Shown here piece after piece: positions 36,030-44,963 of a stretch of DNA of 64,000 nt. The stretch covers positions 1 to 64,000 of the forward strand of contig CAZCNL010000013.1 in NCBI GenBank assembly GCA_964500435.1, written 5' to 3'. Made by a program: the position numbers and the translations under genes. Source of the stretch: GWF2-33-9 sp964500435. GTDB taxonomy: Bacteria > Bacteroidota > Ignavibacteria > Kapaibacteriales > UBA2268. Position 1 is the stretch's first letter, and every line of letters begins with the position of its first letter. A model generated the notes under the pieces. That model saw only the letters and a list, made by a program, of their open reading frames with translations. It was not told the origin of the DNA and searched no databases.

Positions 36030-36928
36030 AAAATACTTTTCAATAATATTCCTAAGTAATCTAATTTTGTTAATTTTGGTCTAATATTTATTAATTCTTT
36101 ACCTAATTTATATTCTTTTTTCAAAATTGCAAAACCACCGTTAATTATTAGTTTTAATTCATACTTTAATCTTAAATCTTTAATAAAATCAGGTAAATCT
36201 TTTCCAAAATTAAGTAATTTTTCAGAATAAATTAATAAAATTTGTATAGTTTTATCAATTCTATTTTCATTTTTTAAATTATACTCTTCAATTATATTTT
36301 TTGGAATATATATTCTTCCGCTTGGGATATCTCTACTTAAATCCTGCCAAAAATTAAGCAATTGCAAAGCTGAAGTTATTGCGTCGGACCTTTTGGCTGT
36401 TTCTTCGTTAAAATTATCATAAAGTCTCAAAATTAATTCCCCGATTGGATTCGCTGAATATTGGCAATAAGTTATCAAATCATCGAGCGTTTCTGCTTGA
36501 ACGAAGTCAATATCCATTTTGAAAGCTTTAATTAGTTTTTGAAATGGCTCTATTGGTAATTTTTTTGCTTCAATTGTCTGGCTCAATGCTAATAAAATGG
36601 GATTATTGCTTTTCTCTTTTTTTTCTATCACTCTGAGTAAATTATTCTCGAACAAGTCTAAAAAATTTATTCTTTCATCTTTAGACATTTCATAATTTTC
36701 GTCTGCGATATCATCAGCAATTCTGGAAAAGGCATAAATAGAATAAAAATGTTTGCGGAGCTGTTTTTGTATAAAAATTGAACCAACTGGAAAATTCTCA
36801 TAATGACTTAAAGCTAATTTTTCACAAAAAGCAAATGCGTCATCGCTATTTTTAACAAAAAGAACTTGTGGATTCAATTTCACAAGTTCTGTAATTTCGT
36901 TTAATCCGAATTTGCCACTTTTATTCAT
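36017..36928 (-). CDS. hpnC: Squalene/phytoene synthase family, hydroxysqualene synthase HpnC-like
   Basis: A 303-aa paralog of the neighbouring hpnD product. YENFPVGSIF and AFSRIADDIADE (first Asp motif, about residue 70) are typical of HpnC, and the second motif is FWQDLSRDIPSGRIYIP (about 190). In the HpnCDE route this enzyme converts presqualene diphosphate to hydroxysqualene. It is co-transcribed with an MscS-type channel gene upstream (3-base gap) and hpnD downstream (13-base overlap). The product would feed hopanoids or other triterpenes, but no cyclase is in the window. Confidence 0.8.
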   Translation of the reverse strand: MNKSGKFGLNEITELVKLNPQVLFVKNSDDAFAFCEKLALSHYENFPVGSIFIQKQLRKHFYSIYAFSRIADDIADENYEMSKDERINFLDLFENNLLRVIEKKEKSNNPILLALSQTIEAKKLPIEPFQKLIKAFKMDIDFVQAETLDDLITYCQYSANPIGELILRLYDNFNEETAKRSDAITSALQLLNFWQDLSRDIPSGRIYIPKNIIEEYNLKNENRIDKTIQILLIYSEKLLNFGKDLPDFIKDLRLKYELKLIINGGFAILKKEYKLGKELINIRPKLTKLDYLGILLKSILWKF

Positions 36929-36931
36929 TTG

Positions 36932-37756
36932 TTAATTTTCATTTCGGAGGTGTATGACTTGTTTCGGATATGGTATTTCAATTCCATTTTTATCGAAAGC
37001 AGTCTTAATTTTTTCTAAAAAAGAAAATTTTACATCTAATAAATCTGTTGTTGCAGTCCAAGCACGAACGAGTATAAGGATAGATGAGCTTGCAAGTTCG
37101 CTAACTGCAACCAATGGTGGTTCTGGATCATTTAATATTCGATTATCTTCTTGCAGAACTTGATGTATTAATTCTTTTGCACGTAAAATATCGCTTTCGT
37201 ATGATATTCCAATTTGCAAATCTAATTTACGAATGTTTTCGGCTGTATAATTTTCAAATGCATTATTAACAATATCATTATTTGGGATTATGATTTGTCT
37301 ATTGTCAATAGTATTTATTATGGTATAAAATAAACGTATTTGTTTAACGGTGCCAGTATTTTGTCCAATTTTTACGAAATCACCAACTTTTAATTGCTTC
37401 AAGATTAGTAGTTCAATTGCTGCGGCAACATTAGAAATATGGCTTTGCATTGCTAAACCTAATGCTATACCAATGGAACCAAGTATAGCAATAAAAGAAG
37501 TCATTGGTATCCCAAGCGATGCCGCAATCGTTATAAATAATATTATATATAAAGTAATTTTTAAAGCTGTTATGCTAAAATATCCTACGGCGGGGTCTAA
37601 AGTTTTGAATTTTTGTGATTTTTTTATCCTTTTGGAAAAAAATCGAATTAACCAAATTCCAATTATTAATAAAATTAAACTTGCAAGAATATTTGGGAAC
37701 CATTCGACAAATTTATCCCAAAACTTGATGATTAAATTCGAAATATTTTTTTCCAT
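36932..37756 (-). CDS. MscS-family mechanosensitive channel
   Basis: A 274-aa small-conductance mechanosensitive channel with three N-terminal membrane helices. TM3 is the Gly/Ala-rich pore helix ILGSIGIALGLAMQSHISNVAAAIELLILK (about 94-123), followed by the beta domain starting VGDFVKIGQNTGTVKQI and the C-terminal alpha-beta domain ending YPKQVIHLRNEN. It opens on membrane tension to release solutes during hypo-osmotic shock. The length matches E. coli MscS (286). Placement in an operon with squalene synthesis genes is unusual. Confidence 0.93.
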   Translation of the reverse strand: MEKNISNLIIKFWDKFVEWFPNILASLILLIIGIWLIRFFSKRIKKSQKFKTLDPAVGYFSITALKITLYIILFITIAASLGIPMTSFIAILGSIGIALGLAMQSHISNVAAAIELLILKQLKVGDFVKIGQNTGTVKQIRLFYTIINTIDNRQIIIPNNDIVNNAFENYTAENIRKLDLQIGISYESDILRAKELIHQVLQEDNRILNDPEPPLVAVSELASSSILILVRAWTATTDLLDVKFSFLEKIKTAFDKNGIEIPYPKQVIHLRNEN

Positions 37757-37787
37757 CTTTTTTATTTAATATTTATATAAAAACTTC

Positions 37788-38861
37788 TTATTTATAAATT
37801 TTAATTTCTAATTCATTTTTCATTGCCAAATATGCACTTTCTGCTAATGCTTTCATTTCATCTTCACCAGGATAAACATAAATTGGACCGATAAAACTAA
37901 CACGGGAACTGATTAATTCAATCAATCGTTTTGAATAAGCAATTCCACCGGTAATTAAAATACCATCGACTTTGCCCATCAAAACAGCAGAATAAGCTCC
38001 TATTTCTTTGGCAATTTGGTATGCCATTGCTTCGAAAACAGAACGTGCTTTTTCATTTCCTTGCTCATACGCCATTTCTTCGACTAATCTGGCGTCGTTT
38101 GTTCCGAGATAAGAAACGATTCCTCCATTTCCTGTAATCATTTTTCTAATTTCGGGTAACGAATATTTTCCCGAAAAGCAAAGGCGGGCAAAAGAGCCAA
38201 TTGGAACAGTCCCAGCTCTTTCAGGTGAAAAAGGTCCTTCTCCATCAAGTCCATTATTAACATCAATTACTTTACCGTAATGGTGAGCACCAACTGTTAT
38301 TCCACCGCCTAAATGTGCTACAATTAAGTTTAATTCTTCATATTTTTTACCTTGTTCTTTGGCGAATCTACGAGCTACTGCTTTTTGATTCAAAGCATGG
38401 AAAATGCTTATTCTTGGTAATTCTGGACGACCTGAATAACGTGCAATTTCAATTAGCTCATCAACAACAACAGGGTCAACTATGAAAGCAGGAATTTTTC
38501 GTTTCGTTTGTAATGATATTTCCCGGGCTAAAATACCACCTAAATTAGAAGCATGTTCACCTTGAATTCCTATTTTTAAATCCTCAATCATTGTATCATT
38601 TACTTCGTAAACACCGCCGGGAATTGGCTTGAGTAACCCACCACGACCAATTACAACATCCAAATCGTCGATACACATATTATTTTTCTTGATTGTATCG
38701 ATTATAAAATGTTTACGAAATTCGTATTGTTCAGAAATAGAATTAAATTTAGATAATTCTTCAACATCGTGTCTGATTGTTTCAATTAATATAGCATTTT
38801 CATCTTCGAAAATACCAATTTTTGTTGATGTCGAACCAGGATTGATTGCTAATATTTTCAT
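37788..38861 (-). CDS. buk: Butyrate kinase
   Basis: A 357-aa enzyme of the acetokinase family that transfers phosphate from butyryl phosphate to ADP, making ATP. Visible motifs: the N-terminal ILAINPGSTSTKIGIFEDE (ATP-site beta strand), VAHLGGGITVGAHHYG, and AYSAVLMGKVDGILITGGIAYS, all typical of Buk. The ATG at 38861 is preceded by AGGTG and begins with the conserved MKILAINPGSTS; the frame's longer start is a TTG at 38882 inside the upstream gene. It lies 11 bases after ptb. Branched-chain acyl phosphates could also be substrates. Confidence 0.93.
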   Translation of the reverse strand: MKILAINPGSTSTKIGIFEDENAILIETIRHDVEELSKFNSISEQYEFRKHFIIDTIKKNNMCIDDLDVVIGRGGLLKPIPGGVYEVNDTMIEDLKIGIQGEHASNLGGILAREISLQTKRKIPAFIVDPVVVDELIEIARYSGRPELPRISIFHALNQKAVARRFAKEQGKKYEELNLIVAHLGGGITVGAHHYGKVIDVNNGLDGEGPFSPERAGTVPIGSFARLCFSGKYSLPEIRKMITGNGGIVSYLGTNDARLVEEMAYEQGNEKARSVFEAMAYQIAKEIGAYSAVLMGKVDGILITGGIAYSKRLIELISSRVSFIGPIYVYPGEDEMKALAESAYLAMKNELEIKIYK

Positions 38862-38872
38862 AAATTCACCTG

Positions 38873-39763
38873 TTAATAACAAGCCGCAAGTGCTATTGAT
38901 GCAAGCTTACTTCTATCGGAATCTGACCGAGAAGTTAATACAATAGGAACTGCCGCTCCTAAAACTATAGCTGCAACGGTACCACGAGCAAATAATGTAA
39001 AACTTTTATAAAGACAATTGCCTGCTTCAATATCGGGAGTAACAATTAAATCAACATCGCCCGCAACTTCGCTTTTTATCCCTTTGTGTTCGGCTGCTTC
39101 TTTCGAAACAGCATTATCAAATGCAAGTGGTCCATCGATTGTGCATCCTTTTATTTGACCACGTTTATTCATCATTGTTATTGCAGCAGCATCAACGGTT
39201 ACTTGCATCTTCGGATTTACTCCTTCAACAGCTGCTAAAATGGCAACCTTTGGGTTGTTTTCACCTAAATGGTGAAACATATCAACTGCATTTTTTACAA
39301 TTGCAATTTTTTCATTTAAATCTGGAGCAATATTTTGTGCGGCATCTGTTAATGCTATGATTTTATGATAAGCAGGTATTTCAAAAAAACCAATATGACT
39401 TAGTAAATCGCTTTTCCTTAGTCCAAATTCTTTATTTAAAATTGCTCTTAAAAAATCGGCAGTTTGAACATAACCTTTCATTAAGATTTCCGCACCATTT
39501 TCATTTATGATTTTTACTGCTATTGCTGCTGATTTTGCCGGGTTCGTTTCATCTATTAATTGAAATTTTGAAATATCAAAATTAATTTCATCTGCTATTT
39601 CTTTTATTTTTTGCTCGTTCCCAACAAAAATTGGTTCAATGATATTATTTTCTACTGCATCTTTGACTGATAAAAGGACATTATCATCTTCAGCAGCGGC
39701 TATTATTAATCTTCTTTTTTGTTTGGATTTTGCTAACTCAAAAAATGAATCGAATGATTTCAT
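38873..39763 (-). CDS. ptb: Phosphate butyryltransferase
   Basis: A 296-aa phosphate acyltransferase of the Ptb/Pta family that exchanges CoA of butyryl-CoA (or similar) for phosphate. Motifs: LIIAAAEDDNVLLSVKDA at the start, MKGYVQTADFLRAILNKEFGLR, LSHIGFFEIPAYHKI, and GDVDLIVTPDIEAGNCLYK near 235. Length matches Clostridium Ptb (about 300). With buk it gives a CoA-ester-to-ATP module. It follows hutH by 24 bases on the same strand. Confidence 0.9.
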   Translation of the reverse strand: MKSFDSFFELAKSKQKRRLIIAAAEDDNVLLSVKDAVENNIIEPIFVGNEQKIKEIADEINFDISKFQLIDETNPAKSAAIAVKIINENGAEILMKGYVQTADFLRAILNKEFGLRKSDLLSHIGFFEIPAYHKIIALTDAAQNIAPDLNEKIAIVKNAVDMFHHLGENNPKVAILAAVEGVNPKMQVTVDAAAITMMNKRGQIKGCTIDGPLAFDNAVSKEAAEHKGIKSEVAGDVDLIVTPDIEAGNCLYKSFTLFARGTVAAIVLGAAVPIVLTSRSDSDRSKLASIALAACY

Positions 39764-39787
39764 TAATTCTCCATTTTTATTTATTTA

Positions 39788-41311
39788 TTATTCCAAAGGA
39801 CCAATTTCATTCTCGACTGCTTTTAATATTTCACAGGATTTAACAACCTCTTTGATTTTATTATGGTCTTTATAAAGTGGGCGGTCAACATCAAGGAAAT
39901 CGACATATTTTCGGATAACTTTTTTCGCAATTTCAACGCCCTTACCATTATTAAATTTACGTATATCCAAAGCTTGTGCTGCAGCTAACATTTCAATTCC
40001 AATAATGGCATAAGCATTATCCAAAATTTGAGTATTTTTTAGTGCAGTGTTCATTCCCATTGATACAAAATCTTCTTGGTCAGCAGCCGCCGGAATTGAT
40101 TGAATTGATGCCGGTGTTGAAAGTATTTTTTGCTCAACAATTAATGTATCAGCTGTGTATTGACTGAGCATAAAACCAGAATTAAAGCCTGGATTTAAGG
40201 TCAAAAATGGTGGCAAACCAGCACTTAATGCGGGATTTAGTAATCTATTCAATCTTCTTTCAGATAAAACGCATGCCATAGTAACGGAATACCCAGCCAT
40301 ATCCATTGGAACAGCCACTGGAGTACCTTGGAAATTTGCTCCCGTTAAGGTAATTTCTTCATCTGGTAAAAATATTGGATTATCACCTACTCCGTTCAAT
40401 TCGATTTCCACTTGTGAACGGGCATAATCAAGTGCATCATGAGCGGCACCAAGAACTTGCGGTGTTGAACGCATCGAATAAGCATCCTGTACTTTTGTTT
40501 TAATTTTCCCGCTCAATAAATCACTACCTTCAAGCATTTTGCGAATTGCTCTTGCACTCCGAACGGCACCTTTGAAACCTCTCAGTTCGTGCAATCTTGT
40601 ATCATAAGGTTTCAAATTAGCAAGCAATGCTTCTAACGTCATTGCTGCAGCGATTTCTGCCATTTTCAATAAATTATTGAAATCGTATAAAGTAATTGCA
40701 CTCATTGCTGTGAGTAAATTGGAACCGTTTATTGTAGCAAGTCCGTCTCTTGCTTTCAAACCAGGAATTGGAATACCAGCATTTTGTAAAGCAACGTAAC
40801 CTGGTAACCTTTGTCCCTTGTAAAAGGCCTCGCCTTCGCCCATCAGTAATAATGCTATTTGCGACATTGGAGCAAGGTCGCCGCTGGCACCTACTGAACC
40901 TTTTTGCGAAACAACAGGTATCACATCTTTATTTAATAATTCAACTAAAGTTTGAGTGATTTCTGGGCGACATCCCGAATTCCCGTGTGAATGTACGTTA
41001 ATTCTGCCAGCAATAGCACCTCTTACAAATTCAACTGGCACTGGGTCGCCTATTCCTGCGGAGTGATTATAAATTAAATATTTTTGAAATTCTTCGAGTT
41101 GTTTATCATCTAATGTTGTTTCGGAAAATTCTCCAATTCCGGTATTTACTCCATACATTATTTCATGATTTTCGATTTTTCTGTCAAGTAATGCACGGCA
41201 TTTTTTTATGCGGTCTAACGCAGAACTTGATAATTCGACTTTTTCTTTATCTCTTGCAATTCGAACTAATTTTTCAACTGTTAAATCTTTTCCATTTAAC
41301 TCAATTGTCAT
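39788..41311 (-). CDS. hutH: MIO-type aromatic amino acid ammonia-lyase, HutH-like
   Basis: A 507-aa lyase with the self-cyclising Ala-Ser-Gly triad in GSVGASGDLAPM (about residue 145), which forms the MIO cofactor, and the loop YGVNTGIG (about 54). The most likely reaction is histidine to urocanate. However, several HAL-signature positions differ from those I know: NHSAG rather than SHACG in the selectivity loop, QVLGA for QVHGA, NFQGTP for NFHGEP, and QEDFVSM for QEDHVSM. No hutU, hutI or hutG follow, so another substrate remains possible. TAATTTTG lies 24 bases upstream; ptb and buk follow in the same operon. Confidence 0.8.
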   Translation of the reverse strand: MTIELNGKDLTVEKLVRIARDKEKVELSSSALDRIKKCRALLDRKIENHEIMYGVNTGIGEFSETTLDDKQLEEFQKYLIYNHSAGIGDPVPVEFVRGAIAGRINVHSHGNSGCRPEITQTLVELLNKDVIPVVSQKGSVGASGDLAPMSQIALLLMGEGEAFYKGQRLPGYVALQNAGIPIPGLKARDGLATINGSNLLTAMSAITLYDFNNLLKMAEIAAAMTLEALLANLKPYDTRLHELRGFKGAVRSARAIRKMLEGSDLLSGKIKTKVQDAYSMRSTPQVLGAAHDALDYARSQVEIELNGVGDNPIFLPDEEITLTGANFQGTPVAVPMDMAGYSVTMACVLSERRLNRLLNPALSAGLPPFLTLNPGFNSGFMLSQYTADTLIVEQKILSTPASIQSIPAAADQEDFVSMGMNTALKNTQILDNAYAIIGIEMLAAAQALDIRKFNNGKGVEIAKKVIRKYVDFLDVDRPLYKDHNKIKEVVKSCEILKAVENEIGPLE

Positions 41312-41334
41312 TTGTTTATACCTTTTTAAAAATA

Positions 41335-41342
41335 CAAAATTA
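41335..41342 (-). promoter_or_regulatory. Putative -7 box (TAATTTTG) of the hutH-ptb-buk operon
   Basis: A minus-strand TAATTTTG, 24 bases before the hutH ATG. No convincing -33 TTTG. Confidence 0.4.
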
Positions 41343-41493
41343 AGAATTATATTACTAATAAAATCAGTATTTTTAAGTAAATTAAATTAATATTTATTCA
41401 TTTATATTTGATAAATTTAATTATTTCAAGAAAAATTGAATTTAATAAATTGTTAAATTTAATTAAAATATTTCAAAAATTAATTTAATGAAA

Positions 41494-41521
41494 TAAAAAA
41501 GGCTGACAAAAATGACAGCCT
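41494..41521 (-). terminator. Intrinsic terminator after rplS
   Basis: On the minus strand AGGCTG (41516-41521), a loop and CAGCCT (41500-41505), then a TTTTTT run. It lies about 40 bases beyond the rplS stop. Confidence 0.75.
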
Positions 41522-41561
41522 CGAAAATAATTAAAATTTACTGAATTAATTAATTCAGAAT

Positions 41562-41939
41562 TTATCTTAATTTTTGACGTATCTTCTTTTCGCTCATGCC
41601 TCTTAAGTAATAAAGTTTGGAACGGCGAGTATTTCCTTTTGAAACGACTTCGATATTTTGAATTATCGGTGAGTAAACTGGAAATATTCTTTCTACGCCA
41701 ACTCCATTTGATACTTTACGGATAGTAAAAGTTTTATTTACTCCTGCCCCGTGCATCGCAATCACTATTCCTTTGAAAAGCTGAATTCTTTCCTTATCGC
41801 CTTCAACTACTCTAACTGAAACATTTAAAGTATCGCCGGTTTTAAAGTCTGGTATTTGTGTATAAGATTCATCTTTTCCTTTTCGGAAAAGTTCAACTTT
41901 TTCAATTGTTTTATCTTCGATAAATTTTTCGTAATTCAT
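41562..41939 (-). CDS. rplS: 50S ribosomal protein L19
   Basis: A 125-aa protein of the large subunit at the 30S-50S interface. Recognisable parts are IPDFKTGDTLNVSVRVVEGDKERIQ, FKGIVIAMHGAGVNKTFTIRK, GVGVERIFPVYSP and the C-terminal RSKLYYLRGMSEKKIRQK. The ATG at 41939 was chosen because a two-box promoter (41964-41994) lies directly upstream; the longer frame begins with a TTG inside that promoter. Usual partners rpsP, rimM and trmD are not adjacent, and it is a stand-alone unit with its own terminator. Confidence 0.97.
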   Translation of the reverse strand: MNYEKFIEDKTIEKVELFRKGKDESYTQIPDFKTGDTLNVSVRVVEGDKERIQLFKGIVIAMHGAGVNKTFTIRKVSNGVGVERIFPVYSPIIQNIEVVSKGNTRRSKLYYLRGMSEKKIRQKLR

Positions 41940-41963
41940 TTTAATCACCGTAGAAATAGAATA

Positions 41964-41994
41964 CAAAATTACAACATTTCTTTCTATTAACAAA
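41964..41994 (-). promoter_or_regulatory. Bacteroidota-type promoter of rplS
   Basis: A minus-strand TTTG (41991-41994), an exact 19-base spacer and TAATTTTG (41964-41971). It gives a short leader before the ATG at 41939. Confidence 0.72.
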
Positions 41995-42063
41995 ATTATT
42001 TGATAATATTTTTTAAAAAAGTAATTTTAAATTAAGAAATTCCAAATTTTAAGAATTTGAATT

Positions 42064-43407
42064 TTATTTTTGCAAAATTACAATCTCAGTTCTTCGATTT
42101 AATTGACGTCCAAATAACGTTGCATTACTTGCAATTGGTTTAGTTTTTCCATATCCAATAGTTTGCAACCTATTTTGGTCAATTCCTTTTGAAATTAAGT
42201 AATTTCTTACTGCCTCGGCTCTTTTTTCAGAGAGAACTTGATTTGTTTGCATATCGCCAACTGCATCGGTATGACCTTCAATGAGTATTTTAATTTCAGG
42301 CTTGGATTTCATAAAATCTGCGAGTATATTAAGTTCTTCGACGTTTGCAGGGAGTTCGGCACTCGCTACATCGAAAAGCAAGTGTTCGAGTATTAACTTT
42401 CGTCCTAATTCAATTATTGGAATTGTTTTCTTAAATAACTTTTTTTGTTTTACATCATAATATCCAATTTCAATAGAATCGGGAATTGCAGATTTATCTG
42501 ATTGATAGGTTACGAAATATAAATTTGTTAACTGATTTGAAAAATTATCCAAAACTGTTGAAAATGGATAATCTAAATCGAACCAGCTTCCTCGTGTGCT
42601 TTTGGAAATTTGTTGATATTGTGTTAATTTTTCAGGAGCAATTGCGAAGACTCTCATTTGATTCTTTTGCATCAACGTGATTATACTATTAATGTCTTGA
42701 TTAGTAGTACCGTCACCACTTTCGCCTCTTTGGTGGAATGGTGCATCAGTAATAAGTACAATTACTTTGCTGGCTTCTTTACGATAATTCAGCTTTGATG
42801 CTGCTACTAATGCTTCTAAGGCATTTTCTTTTTCGTCACCTCCACCATAAGCTTTAACTGTAGATATCCATGATAAAAAATCGTACACATTATTTGTTGG
42901 TTGATATACTTTTTCTACATCGTCCGCAAATGTTATTAAGCCTATTCTATAATCTATTCCACGTTTTACTAATTTTTGAGAAAAATTAACTATATTGTTT
43001 TTTACAGCATCAATATTTGGCTGCATTGAGCCAGTTTTATCAACAACGAATATGAAATCTACTGCAATTTTTTCTGCTACGGGAATTTTTTCTACAGAAA
43101 TGATTTTTTTTCTTTCACCATTTTCATAAATAAAAATATTATCGGGTCCTAAGGAATCGATTGGTTCTCCGAGTTTGTTTAATGCTTCGACTAAAATTTT
43201 GATAGTTGGGAATTTACTTATGTCTACACTTTGTATTGTTAAATCAACTTCTTTTCTTGCTGCTTCTATTTTTGATTTATTTAATATATCAAATTCAAGA
43301 TTATTTTCTTGTGAAATTGCATTAATATTCCCCCAAATTAATACAATTATTAGATTAAAGAAAAGTAAGTTTAATAATTTATTTTTTGCTTTGAAACTTT
43401 GAATCAT
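42064..43407 (-). CDS. Exported VWA-domain protein with C-terminal OmpA domain
   Basis: A 447-aa protein with a signal sequence (LLNLLFFNLIIVLIWGNINA). A von Willebrand A domain (about 110-290) carries an intact MIDAS start, DFIFVVDKTGSMQPN (DxTxS). A C-terminal OmpA/MotB-like peptidoglycan-binding domain (about 330-447) shows LFDVASAELPANVEEL, ILIEGHTDAVGD, LSEKRAEAVRNYL and RQLNRRTEIVI. It is likely periplasmic, anchored to peptidoglycan, with the VWA domain binding a partner through Mg. It is the last gene of a four-gene minus-strand locus with two outer-membrane-like proteins and a GldM-like protein, though a hairpin (43454-43487) separates it from them. Confidence 0.85.
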   Translation of the reverse strand: MIQSFKAKNKLLNLLFFNLIIVLIWGNINAISQENNLEFDILNKSKIEAARKEVDLTIQSVDISKFPTIKILVEALNKLGEPIDSLGPDNIFIYENGERKKIISVEKIPVAEKIAVDFIFVVDKTGSMQPNIDAVKNNIVNFSQKLVKRGIDYRIGLITFADDVEKVYQPTNNVYDFLSWISTVKAYGGGDEKENALEALVAASKLNYRKEASKVIVLITDAPFHQRGESGDGTTNQDINSIITLMQKNQMRVFAIAPEKLTQYQQISKSTRGSWFDLDYPFSTVLDNFSNQLTNLYFVTYQSDKSAIPDSIEIGYYDVKQKKLFKKTIPIIELGRKLILEHLLFDVASAELPANVEELNILADFMKSKPEIKILIEGHTDAVGDMQTNQVLSEKRAEAVRNYLISKGIDQNRLQTIGYGKTKPIASNATLFGRQLNRRTEIVILQK

Positions 43408-43453
43408 AAACTTTTTTTACTGAATAATTAATTTATAATTAATAAAAATGCAA

Positions 43454-43487
43454 ACCTCCATCTTTTTTGAAGAAGGAAGATGGAGGT
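43454..43487 (-). terminator. Hairpin between the 478-aa OMP and the VWA-OmpA gene
   Basis: ACCTCCATCTT (43454-43464) pairs with AAGATGGAGGT (43477-43487), an 11-bp stem. On the minus strand TTTGCATTTTTATT follows, a moderate T-tract, so it probably acts as an attenuating or partial terminator downstream of the OMP gene. Confidence 0.6.
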
Positions 43488-43503
43488 ATAAAAAACACAA
43501 ACT

Positions 43504-44940
43504 TTATATAGTTAATCTTAATAATGGAGAAATCATAAAGAAATTCTTAATTTCATATGGTTTCAACCCTCGCATTGGTGTAGAATATTTTGCTTGTAAA
43601 TACAACCAATTACCAAATAAAGGTATCCACGCATCTCCCATTATTACTTGATTTGAATATTGCAAACTAATACCGAATGGATAAGCTGCTTGATTTCTAT
43701 ATTCTATTTTTGCATAAACCCAATCGCCGAATTCTTTATTTTTATATGTAATTAATCCATCAACATTTGGGTCTAAGGAATAAATAACTGCTCCACCATC
43801 TCCTGGTCGTTTACTTAATCCTAATTCTGTAACTTCACTATAGTTTAAACCTAAATCAAAACGTATAAAGTTTTCGGGATTCTTTGGATTTAACCACCAG
43901 TTATAAAATAACGAAACTACTCCACTATTTCTCAAAACTGGAGCAACTGTATCTATTCGTCCATTGTCTATTATTCTATCTTCTGGTACTAAATAACCAT
44001 AAGTATTTTTTTCGATATCATAAGGTTCTAATGTTTTAAGTGGTAATTCTGCTCTCAACGAAACGCCAAATTCTGGTCGGAACGGCATATGTACATCAAG
44101 TCCAACAACCATTTTGCCATCATTTGCGTTATTAAGCACTCTTTTTGGTATCCAACTTAACAAACTACTTGGGTTAATACCGCTTTGGACTCGGTAACTG
44201 CCGCCTAAATATGCGTTTATTAAGTATGGTATTGCTCTACTTGTTCTGGAGTCACTATTTACATATAATGGTCTTTGCAAAACGATTTTTGCAGCACCTG
44301 TGTACCAAAATGGGTAACCGATTTCATCATTTCCATAAATTGAACGAATCCAAAAGCCTGTTTCACCAACTTTAAGTGATTGTTCAAATAAAGATAATGT
44401 AAAAGCTTGGGTTACATTTGTAGGTTGCAAGAAATTCACTATAGTTTCGGCCTGACTTTGTGAAAGTGGTATTTCAGTTGGGATGTCTTGGTAACAGTAA
44501 TCTCTTTTGGGTGGCTCTTGTTGGTCGCCACGTTTCGAACCAGAATAATATAAATCACCTGTCAAAAAACCAACGAGAGTGCTACCAATGTTTGATTCTA
44601 TTTGTACGGAATTCATACTTGCTTCGCCACAAGTTATCAATAGAATTTGAAAAGGGTCTGCATCAAATTCACGTGGGGCAGCCATAACTTCAATGTTTTG
44701 CTGGTCTAATAAATTTTTGTCGAAATTATAATATAGAAAAGCTTGATAAATTTGAATTTGTAAATCAGGTTCGCAAATTTTCCAACGTGGGAAATATTTG
44801 CGAATATTTGGATCGATTGTTGTGAGTGAATCCAACACTGCTTGTTTATCAATTACTGCAGGTGCTTGTGCTTTGATATCGCCCAGCAAGATAACTAAAA
44901 ATACTGCTATTAAAATACTTATTTTTTTTATCATTTTCAT
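43504..44940 (-). CDS. Exported outer-membrane-like protein (envelope locus, second paralog)
   Basis: A 478-aa protein with a signal peptide (IAVFLVILLGDIKAQ) and an N-terminal domain of about 200 residues containing cysteines (KICEPD, LITCGEA, RDYCYQD). Residues about 250-478 are alternating beta strands rich in aromatic residues, suggesting an outer-membrane beta-barrel. The region near the C-terminus, YPFGISLQYSNQVIMGDAW, and the strand LYLQAKYSTP resemble the matching part of the 580-aa neighbour (TPFGGSLQYFDEALYANLW, AYLRLDAKGYF). It lies 23 bases after that neighbour. Function unknown; an accessory of a GldM-containing complex is inferred only from position. Confidence 0.65.
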   Translation of the reverse strand: MKMIKKISILIAVFLVILLGDIKAQAPAVIDKQAVLDSLTTIDPNIRKYFPRWKICEPDLQIQIYQAFLYYNFDKNLLDQQNIEVMAAPREFDADPFQILLITCGEASMNSVQIESNIGSTLVGFLTGDLYYSGSKRGDQQEPPKRDYCYQDIPTEIPLSQSQAETIVNFLQPTNVTQAFTLSLFEQSLKVGETGFWIRSIYGNDEIGYPFWYTGAAKIVLQRPLYVNSDSRTSRAIPYLINAYLGGSYRVQSGINPSSLLSWIPKRVLNNANDGKMVVGLDVHMPFRPEFGVSLRAELPLKTLEPYDIEKNTYGYLVPEDRIIDNGRIDTVAPVLRNSGVVSLFYNWWLNPKNPENFIRFDLGLNYSEVTELGLSKRPGDGGAVIYSLDPNVDGLITYKNKEFGDWVYAKIEYRNQAAYPFGISLQYSNQVIMGDAWIPLFGNWLYLQAKYSTPMRGLKPYEIKNFFMISPLLRLTI

Positions 44941-44963
44941 TTTATACCTTTATTGCTATTTAA

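Noticed and set aside
43448..43651. 67-codon plus-strand frame
   Set aside because: It starts inside the 43454-43487 hairpin and runs antisense into the 478-aa OMP gene.
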